Below the pieces are notes generated by a model. That model saw only the letters and a program-made list of their open reading frames with translations, did not search any database and was not told the DNA's origin. This document shows, piece after piece, positions 1 to 3,888 of a stretch of DNA of 5,815 nt. The stretch's first letter is position 1, and each line of letters begins with the position of its first letter. Position numbers and translations under genes: made by a program. The stretch comes from Alphaproteobacteria bacterium (GTDB lineage Bacteria; Pseudomonadota; Alphaproteobacteria; Rhizobiales; Xanthobacteraceae): the NCBI GenBank assembly GCA_005884745.1, contig VAZU01000155.1, positions 1 to 5,815 of the forward strand. The letters are read 5' to 3'.

Positions 1-98
1 TCGGGCAATTGCGAAAAAAGCTCGCGCTCGCGCGCTTCCGGATCGCGCGTTTCGAGCGAATCGTAGAATTCCGCTTTCTGCCCGCCCGATTCAGCCAT
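1..98 (-). CDS. Phenylacetate-CoA ligase-like (AMP-forming acyl-CoA ligase), N-terminal fragment cut by the window edge
   Basis: Reading leftward from the ATG at 98-96 gives 32 codons beginning MAESGGQKAEFYDSLETRDP and ending ELFSQLP, open to the window edge. The pattern FYDxLETRDPxxRExxLFxxLP is typical of the N-terminus of the phenylacetate-CoA ligase family, adenylate-forming enzymes that convert a carboxylic acid, ATP and CoA into acyl-CoA, AMP and pyrophosphate in the cytoplasm. None of the adenylation motifs lies in the window, so the substrate cannot be judged. An in-frame TAA lies four codons upstream (106-104), so this ATG is the first possible start. No good Shine-Dalgarno sequence precedes it. 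It lies about 390 bases after livF on the same strand, and such ligases commonly neighbour Liv-type importers in Bradyrhizobium relatives, which suggests that the imported ligand is CoA-activated. The family call rests on recalled sequence patterns over a short stretch. Confidence 0.72.
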   Translation of the reverse strand, partial: MAESGGQKAEFYDSLETRDPEARERELFSQLP

Positions 99-136
99 CG
101 ACTTGGTTTAATCCCATCCGCGACCCAACCGGGTCG

Positions 137-288
137 TCACACGGCCGCACCATCCGGGGCGGTGAAGACCGCGTCGAGAACGTTGCCGGTGTTGCGCGTC
201 CCTGGCCATTGAGCGCCGCGACGACCTTGGGGCGCCAATGCTCGGAGAAGCGCGAGAACTTTTCGTCCAGACGGAATTTTTCGGGCAT
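137..288 (-). pseudogene. Remnant of a small cupin-domain protein gene with its core deleted
   Basis: From the ATG at 288 the frame reads MPEKFRLDEKFSRFSEHWRP and continues KVVAALNGQ, which resembles the start of small (about 115-120 residue) single-domain cupins. The expected next part, carrying the metal-binding HHH...E core of the beta barrel, is absent. Instead, in another frame, the DNA continues PGTRNTGNVLDAVFTAPDGA and ends AAV at a TGA (139-137). The GTxNTGNV pattern is what I expect at the C-terminus of the same cupin family. The two ends therefore look joined around position 200 by a deletion of roughly 70 codons that also changes frame. Read without correction, the ATG frame runs to a TGA at 93-91 and would give a 65-residue protein overlapping the start of the ligase gene by 8 bases. 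Alternatives are a genuinely short unrelated ORF, or an assembly error. The family assignment is from memory of the pattern and is moderate in certainty. Confidence 0.55.
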
Positions 289-311
289 GGCACTACTACG
301 TTGCCGCGTCG

Positions 312-388
312 TTCCGGCCGAGTGCCCCGGATCGGGTCCGGGGCAGGCTCCGCGCGAGACTTGCCCCCGCGAAAGCGGGGGGCCGGAA
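312..388. repeat. REP-like intergenic element with cloverleaf-type symmetry
   Basis: An outer inverted repeat, TTCCGGCC at 312-319 and GGCCGGAA at 381-388, encloses two perfect hairpins. The first is GCCCCGGA (324-331) pairing with TCCGGGGC (337-344) around a 5-base loop. The second is CCCCGC (365-370) pairing with GCGGGG (375-380) around a GAAA tetraloop. The whole would fold as a three-way junction in single-stranded DNA or RNA. A GAAA-loop hairpin flanked by a GGCCGGAATCCATGAA-like tail is, as I recall, common in dispersed intergenic repeats of Hyphomicrobiales genomes. It sits between livF and the cupin remnant, outside any coding region. The folding symmetry is directly visible; membership of a genome-wide repeat family is inference. 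Confidence 0.7.
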
Positions 389-432
389 TCCATGAACACC
401 GACGCCGAATTCCGCACGGGCCGTGATCATGG

Positions 433-468
433 GTCCCGGGTTCCCTCGCTTGGCTCGGGCCCCGGGAC
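433..468. repeat. 8-bp inverted repeat just downstream of livF
   Basis: GTCCCGGG (433-440) is perfectly complementary to CCCGGGAC (461-468), with a 20-base loop. It begins 22 bases beyond the livF stop codon. It could slow 3' exonuclease decay or attenuate transcription before the ligase gene, but no run of T follows it on the minus strand, so it is not a classical intrinsic terminator. Its composition resembles the neighbouring element at 312-388, so it may be a second module of the same repeat. Confidence 0.5.
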
Positions 469-489
469 GACAGGCTCCGTCCTGCATCA

Positions 490-1344
490 TCACGCCAGCC
501 AGCGCTTGCGGCGCTTGTAATGCTTGCCTTCGCGGAAGGATCTGCGCTTGCCCTCCGCGACGCCGAGATAGAATTCCTTGACGTCCTCGTTTTCGCGCAG
601 CGCCGCCGCCTCGCCGTCGAGCACGATGCGGCCGTTCTCGAGAATGTAGCCGTAGCCCGCGTAGCGCAACGCCATATTGGCGTTCTGCTCGGCGAGCAGG
701 AACGAAACTTTCTCGTTCTCGTTGAGGCTTTTGACGATCCCGAAAATCTCGTCGACGACCTGCGGCGCCAGCCCCATCGACGGCTCGTCGAGCAGGATCA
801 TCTTCGGGTTCGACATCAGCGCGCGGCCGATCGCGCACATTTGCTGCTCGCCGCCCGACGTATAGCCCGCCATCGCCTGGCGGCGCTCGCGCAATCGCGG
901 GAAATAGCCGTAGACCTTGTCGAGGTCGCGCCGGATCGCGGCGGCGCCGTCGCGGCGCGTGAACGCGCCGGTGAGCAAGTTCTCCTCGATGGTGAGATGC
1001 CCGAAGCAGTGCCGGCCCTCCATCACCTGGATGCAGCCGCGCCGCACCAGATCGTTGGGGGAGAGCGCCTGCACTTCCTGACCGTCGAACCCGATCGAGC
1101 CCTTGGTCACCTCGCCGCGCTCCGACTGCAGCAGGTTGGAGATCGCCTTGAGCGTCGTGGTCTTGCCGGCCCCGTTGGCGCCGAGCAGCGCCACGATCCC
1201 GCCCCGCGACACCTCGAGCGAGACGCCTTTGAGCACCAGGATGACGCGGTCGTAGATGACTTCGATGTTGTTGACCGACAGAATGGTCGCGGCGCTTGCG
1301 CTGATGTTCGCTGCTGCGGAGCCGATCGGCTCGACGGCGGTCAT
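490..1344 (-). CDS. livF: Liv/HAAT-type ABC importer ATP-binding protein LivF
   Basis: This 284-residue ATPase should work at the cytoplasmic face with LivG, driving LivH/LivM. All nucleotide-binding motifs are visible: Walker A GANGAGKT (residues 55-62), Q-loop Gln106 in IQVMEGR, signature TSGGEQQ (162-168), and Walker B MILLDEP (182-188) with catalytic Glu187. The downstream AEQNANMAL stretch matches the LivF habit of having EQN where other ABC ATPases have the switch histidine. LivF proteins usually have about 235-240 residues. The excess here is an N-terminal leader of about 20 residues rich in Ala and Ser, and a basic tail (FREGKHYKRRKRWLA) that I associate with a LivF subgroup encoded beside acyl-CoA ligases. 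The signature begins with Thr instead of Leu or Met. The ATG at 1344 is preceded by GGAG with 6-base spacing, supporting this start. It lies 86 bases after the binding-protein gene, so the two are probably co-transcribed. Confidence 0.95.
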   Translation of the reverse strand: MTAVEPIGSAAANISASAATILSVNNIEVIYDRVILVLKGVSLEVSRGGIVALLGANGAGKTTTLKAISNLLQSERGEVTKGSIGFDGQEVQALSPNDLVRRGCIQVMEGRHCFGHLTIEENLLTGAFTRRDGAAAIRRDLDKVYGYFPRLRERRQAMAGYTSGGEQQMCAIGRALMSNPKMILLDEPSMGLAPQVVDEIFGIVKSLNENEKVSFLLAEQNANMALRYAGYGYILENGRIVLDGEAAALRENEDVKEFYLGVAEGKRRSFREGKHYKRRKRWLA

Positions 1345-1345
1345 G

Positions 1346-1360
1346 GCAAGCTCCGCTTGC
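1346..1360 (-). promoter_or_regulatory. livF ribosome binding site within a small hairpin
   Basis: On the minus strand the bases just before the livF ATG read GCAAGCGGAGCTTGCC. GCAAG and CTTGC pair, and one further base pair is possible, leaving the Shine-Dalgarno GGAG (1354-1351) in or at the edge of the tiny loop. Spacing from GGAG to ATG is 6 bases. Such a fold could lower livF translation unless ribosomes arriving from the upstream gene or a factor open it. The pairing is visible; any regulatory effect is inference. Confidence 0.45.
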
Positions 1361-1367
1361 GCAGGAC

Positions 1368-1421
1368 AGACGACGGACGACAGAAGACGAAATGAGCTCC
1401 GTCGTCCGTCATCCGTCGTCT
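1368..1421. repeat. Alternative-register inverted repeat between the binding-protein gene and livF
   Basis: The left arm (1368-1381, AGACGACGGACGAC) can pair in two mutually exclusive ways with the right arm (1401-1421). GACGGACGAC (1372-1381) pairs over 10 bp with GTCGTCCGTC (1401-1410), or AGACGACGGA (1368-1377) pairs over 10 bp with TCCGTCGTCT (1412-1421). This arises because the motif CCGTCGTC is repeated on the right (1399-1406 and 1413-1420). It lies 9 bases beyond the binding-protein stop codon. Stem-loops at this position in importer operons often protect the binding-protein message and reduce expression of the downstream ATPase. That role is inferred here, and no T-tract is present. 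Confidence 0.55.
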
Positions 1422-1430
1422 TTGTCAGAC

Positions 1431-2762
1431 CTACGACGACTTGTCACAAGGCTCGGTGCGCTTCGGCCAGCCGGCGTTGGCACCGACGTACTCCTTGGCC
1501 TGGGATTCGATCAACGGCATCACCTTGTCCTTGATCGGCTCGATCCACTCCGAGGCCTTGGTCCACTTGGTGCCGTCCCATTGCGCCAGGTAGATCCCGT
1601 GGTGCCCGTTGTGATCGGAGCACGAGACGTTGATCGGCGCCGCGAAGTTTTCGAGCCCGATCTCCTTCCAGCGCGCCTGGGCGATCTTGAGCGTCTCCAA
1701 TCCGCGCCGCACGTCCTCGCCGGAAACCTGCTTCTTGCCGGTGAGCTGCTGGGCGGTGCGGATCGCCTCGGCGATCAGCACCGAGTTGAGCACGCCGCGG
1801 TTGTAGAGATTCTCGCCGACCTTGTCGCGGCCGACCTGGCTCTTGCCCTTGTCGACCACGTATTTGAGGATGTCCTGAATCGCCGGGAAGCCGGTGCCGA
1901 CCGCATTGATGTCGAGCGAGCTGTAGCCCTTGGCATCGGTGCCGGCCGCACGGGCGTCGTCATCGCCTCCCGACCACCACACGCCGACCAGGCGGTCCAT
2001 CGGAAAGCCGGCCTTGGCCGCCTCCTTGACCGCGGTGGGGTTCATGGCGCCCCAGCCCTGGAGGTAGATCCAGTTGGGCCGGTCGCGGCGGATGTTGAGC
2101 CACAGCGAGGACTGGTTCTGCATCTCCGAGCCCGGCACCGGGTAGAGCTTGAGCTCGAAGCCGTAATCCTTGGCCAATTGCTCGAGCAGCGGAATCGGCT
2201 CCTTGCCGTAGGGCGCATCGAGATAGACCAGCCCGAGCTTCTTGCCCTTGAGCTTGTCGAACCCGCCCTCGACCTCGGCGGCATGTTTGACGAACACCGA
2301 GGCGCCGTCCCAATAGGTCGCCGGCGGATTGAAGATCCAGGGGAACTGATTGCCGTCGGCCGACGGCGACAGGCCGTAGCCCATCGACAGGATCGGGATC
2401 TTGTCGACCGCCGCCTTCGGAATCAGCTGCAGCGTGATGCCGGTCGAATACGGATTGACCACCACCGGGCCCTTGCCCTTGATCGACTCGTAGCACTCGA
2501 TGCCCTTCTTGGTGTCGTAGCCGGTCTCGCATTCCTCGACGATGATCTTCACCCCGCCGATGCCCCCGTCGCGCTCGTTGAGCATGTTGAGATAATCGGA
2601 CATGCCGTTGGCGATCGGCGTTCCGGAACCGGCGTAGGGACCGGTGCGGTAGCTGAGCAGCGGGACGTAGATTCCGTCGGCGGCATAGGCGGTCGCAATC
2701 GCGGCGGGGACACCCAGGGTGACCGCGACCGTCGTGCCGAGCACTAGGCCTTTGAGATTGAT
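1431..2762 (-). CDS. Periplasmic substrate-binding protein of the Liv/HAAT ABC importer (type 1 periplasmic binding fold)
   Basis: This protein should capture the ligand in the periplasm and deliver it to LivH/LivM. It has a secretory signal ending in AIATAYA|ADG, then YVPLLSYRTGPYAGSGTPIA, the usual opening of leucine/amide-type binding proteins (Peripla_BP_6 family), and PVVVNPYSTGITLQLIPKAA in the first lobe. The mature protein is about 415 residues, long but normal for the family. Counted from the GTG at 2744, cysteines lie at 72 and 84 (CETGYDTKKGIEC) and at 375 and 433, so disulfides are plausible. The start is uncertain. A strong AGGAGG (2775-2770) stands 7 bases before codon 2762-2760, which is ATC, giving (M)NLKGLVLGTTVAVTLG, a normal signal peptide with a lysine (443 residues). 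The nearest conventional in-frame start is GTG at 2744, which removes the lysine and is 25 bases from AGGAGG, though AAAGG lies close to it. No ATG lies upstream in frame. The specific ligand cannot be read from the sequence; the neighbouring ligase hints at a carboxylic acid. Confidence 0.9.
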   Translation of the reverse strand: MNLKGLVLGTTVAVTLGVPAAIATAYAADGIYVPLLSYRTGPYAGSGTPIANGMSDYLNMLNERDGGIGGVKIIVEECETGYDTKKGIECYESIKGKGPVVVNPYSTGITLQLIPKAAVDKIPILSMGYGLSPSADGNQFPWIFNPPATYWDGASVFVKHAAEVEGGFDKLKGKKLGLVYLDAPYGKEPIPLLEQLAKDYGFELKLYPVPGSEMQNQSSLWLNIRRDRPNWIYLQGWGAMNPTAVKEAAKAGFPMDRLVGVWWSGGDDDARAAGTDAKGYSSLDINAVGTGFPAIQDILKYVVDKGKSQVGRDKVGENLYNRGVLNSVLIAEAIRTAQQLTGKKQVSGEDVRRGLETLKIAQARWKEIGLENFAAPINVSCSDHNGHHGIYLAQWDGTKWTKASEWIEPIKDKVMPLIESQAKEYVGANAGWPKRTEPCDKSS

Positions 2763-2769
2763 CGAATTT

Positions 2770-2775
2770 CCTCCT
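2770..2775 (-). promoter_or_regulatory. Strong Shine-Dalgarno sequence of the binding-protein gene
   Basis: The minus strand reads AAAGGAGGAAATTCG immediately before ATC at 2762. AGGAGG with a 7-base spacer is the best ribosome binding site in the window. It points to initiation at the ATC codon and not at the GTG 18 bases further downstream. Confidence 0.7.
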
Positions 2776-2814
2776 TTGTTGCGCGCCGGCTGTGAACGTC
2801 GGCCGCCTCTCGGG

Positions 2815-2841
2815 CCCTCGCCTCAAGGTCGCGAGCGAGGG
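2815..2841. repeat. 7-bp inverted repeat in the 5' leader of the binding-protein gene
   Basis: CCCTCGC (2815-2821) pairs with GCGAGGG (2835-2841) across a 13-base loop. It lies about 40 bases upstream of the AGGAGG ribosome binding site, so it could form a leader stem-loop if transcription starts to its right. A second small stem, CCGCC/GGCGG at 2852-2869, follows directly. Function is unknown. Confidence 0.35.
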
Positions 2842-2883
2842 AGATTCCGTTCCGCCGGGTTCCTGGCGGCACCCGTGGGGAAT

Positions 2884-2893
2884 TCAGGCCTGA
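2884..2893. promoter_or_regulatory. Perfect 10-bp palindrome, possible operator
   Basis: TCAGGCCTGA is a perfect palindrome about 120 bases upstream of the binding-protein start. It is followed by the spaced dyad ATCGC-N8-GCGAT at 2903-2920. Dyads of this size suit dimeric regulators, but no regulator gene is visible in the window and 10-bp palindromes also occur by chance. Confidence 0.25.
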
Positions 2894-2978
2894 GTGTGCA
2901 CCATCGCCACACAAAGCGATACGGTCATTTCCGAGGCACCAGGCCGACCAACTAAGCGCCTTGAATTGCCGTTGTTTT

Positions 2979-3001
2979 CCCCCTGTACCCGAAAGCGGGG
3001 G
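2979..3001. repeat. Degenerate REP-like fragment
   Basis: CCCCC (2979-2983) and GGGGG (2997-3001) flank a 13-base loop. The segment CGAAAGCGGGGG (2990-3001) is identical to 370-381 in the intergenic element downstream of livF. This looks like a worn or partial copy of the GAAA-hairpin module. The 12-base identity is visible; common origin is inference. Confidence 0.35.
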
Positions 3002-3261
3002 CGCCATCGGATCGGAGCAAATGGGCTGCAAAGATTCCGGAATGCCGATGGAAACTCGCGAAAATCCCGCGAAATATGTTCGTATCCAGTTCACGCCCTT
3101 GATGTTCGGAGCAGGGATGCAATGATCGAGGCCGGTCCGGTTTTGCCGTGACAAACAACCGAGATCCCGAGCAATGCCAGAGCCTCATCCATGAGTTGTT
3201 TTTCCGGCGGTCGCGATCATCCTGAAAGCTCGTTCGCGAGCCAACGTGCGAGCCCGCCGCA

Positions 3262-3543
3262 ATGATCATGGTGCTCCGGCGCTGGTTCATTCCATCGGAC
3301 CAACTCGAGGAGTTCCGAGAAAGATGGCGCGTCGAGATCAAGCCCGAGCTCGAGCGCCAACCCGGCTGCATCCGTATCGAGATCTACGAGTCGAGCATAA
3401 GAGGTCACTGGGTCACTTCGGTCTTGTGGCGGGATGAGGATTCCCGAATGCGGGCGTTGCAGCAGCTCTCCGGGCTTTACAACGCATTTCGGCAGTATGA
3501 ACGTTTTGAGGCCGAAGTTCTCACGCTGCGCCCCGAACAGTAA
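3262..3543 (+). CDS. Small ABM-fold protein (antibiotic biosynthesis monooxygenase-like, dimeric alpha-beta barrel)
   Basis: This 93-residue protein (MIMVLRRWFIPSDQLEEFRE...) shows the beta-alpha-beta layout of ABM-like dimeric alpha-beta barrels: a first strand (residues 2-10), an amphipathic helix with the pattern FRERWRVEIKPELERQPGC (18-36), strands at IRIEIYES (37-44) and HWVTSVLWRD (49-58), then a helix RMRALQQLSGLYNAFRQYER (62-81) and a last strand EAEVLTLRP. The pattern 'RQPGC ... IYES ... W.D' is typical of the family, whose members include small monooxygenases, heme-degrading proteins and many of unknown role. I cannot assign a reaction. The ATG at 3262 is the first start after an in-frame TGA at 3223-3225; a second ATG is two codons on. 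No clear Shine-Dalgarno sequence is seen. The gene points against the surrounding liv genes. Confidence 0.68.
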   Translation: MIMVLRRWFIPSDQLEEFRERWRVEIKPELERQPGCIRIEIYESSIRGHWVTSVLWRDEDSRMRALQQLSGLYNAFRQYERFEAEVLTLRPEQ

Positions 3544-3680
3544 TTCCGGCGCTTCATCGAATCCGAAAGGAAAACCACGCTGTATCGCTCCGCAGTGCAG
3601 CGACGCTCCCGTTCGTGACTAATTCAGGCGGAGCGGATATCATCGGGGTCGGGGGCTGAAACATTCGCGTCGTAAAGCCC
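3544..3680. other. 137-bp spacer between the ABM-fold and zinc-ribbon genes
   Basis: No gene, hairpin terminator or recognisable promoter is visible here. Both flanking genes run rightward, so they could be one transcript, but the spacing is large enough for separate promoters. Confidence 0.45.
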
Positions 3681-3863
3681 ATGTCTCCCGGTGATGATCC
3701 ATCGAAATCGGTTTTGCCTCGGGAAATCCCGAACTGCGACCAGTGCGGAAAGCCGACGAGCCTCCTTACCGTCATTCCCCGTCTTGGCGACAGTCCGACT
3801 TACCGGATTTTCGAATGTCAGTCTTGCAATGTCCTGAAGTGGATCGCCGAGCAAATCACCTGA
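3681..3863 (+). CDS. Small four-cysteine zinc-ribbon-like protein of unknown function
   Basis: The 60-residue product contains CDQC (residues 19-22) and CQSC (46-49), separated by 23 residues including TVIPRLGDSPTYRIFEC. Two CxxC knuckles with this spacing, plus the order 'PxCxxCG-xxx-strand-PRLG-xxx-FxCxxC', describe a single zinc ribbon. Small proteins of this type with the same PRLG...RxFxCxxC core are frequent orphan genes in Bradyrhizobium relatives; their role is not known to me. The ATG at 3681 has only a weak AAAG upstream. The gene converges on livM, with 25 bases between the two stop codons and no obvious terminator between them. Confidence 0.62.
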   Translation: MSPGDDPSKSVLPREIPNCDQCGKPTSLLTVIPRLGDSPTYRIFECQSCNVLKWIAEQIT

Positions 3864-3888
3864 AACGATGTTGTTGAAAGACGGATCC

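Larger units (their letters stand above)
2776..3261. other. Roughly 490-bp intergenic region between the binding-protein gene and the ABM-fold gene
   Basis: I see no convincing coding sequence here. The open frames on both strands lack family resemblance and plausible ribosome binding sites, and base composition is more mixed than in the genes. The region should hold divergent control signals for the binding-protein gene (leftward) and the ABM gene (rightward), but I find no clear -35/-10 or sigma-54 motif. Short symmetric sequences are present: CCCTCGC/GCGAGGG (2815-2821/2835-2841), CCGCC/GGCGG (2852-2856/2865-2869), the palindrome TCAGGCCTGA (2884-2893), ATCGC/GCGAT (2903-2907/2916-2920), CCCCC/GGGGG (2979-2983/2997-3001) and CTCAT/ATGAG (3184-3188/3191-3195). 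Confidence 0.6.

Noticed and set aside
312..388. Cloverleaf-like folding considered as a tRNA gene or a CRISPR repeat
   Set aside because: There is no acceptor stem with CCA context, no anticodon arm of proper size and no T-loop consensus, and the segment is not repeated at regular intervals.
433..468. Hairpin considered as an intrinsic terminator of the operon
   Set aside because: The loop is 20 bases long and no T-run follows on the minus strand.
296..838. A 180-codon minus-strand frame overlapping the livF 3' end and the repeat region
   Set aside because: It is an alternate frame of livF continuing into the REP-like element; the product is Arg-rich with no recognisable domain.
520..1395. 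A 291-codon open frame on the plus strand
   Set aside because: It is antisense to livF and rich in Ala, Arg, Asp and His with no family resemblance; the minus strand has all ABC ATPase motifs.
1392..2747. A 451-codon open frame on the plus strand
   Set aside because: It lies exactly antisense to the binding-protein gene, its product is a low-complexity Arg/Leu/Asp/Val-rich chain with no domain pattern, and such mirror frames are expected in high-GC coding DNA.
2894..3151. An 85-codon plus-strand frame in the intergenic region
   Set aside because: It has no domain pattern and no Shine-Dalgarno sequence, and its composition is unlike that of the real genes.
2744..3154. A 136-codon minus-strand frame upstream of the binding-protein gene
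   Set aside because: It runs through the palindromes and the binding-protein ribosome binding site, has no family resemblance, and has no good ribosome binding site of its own.
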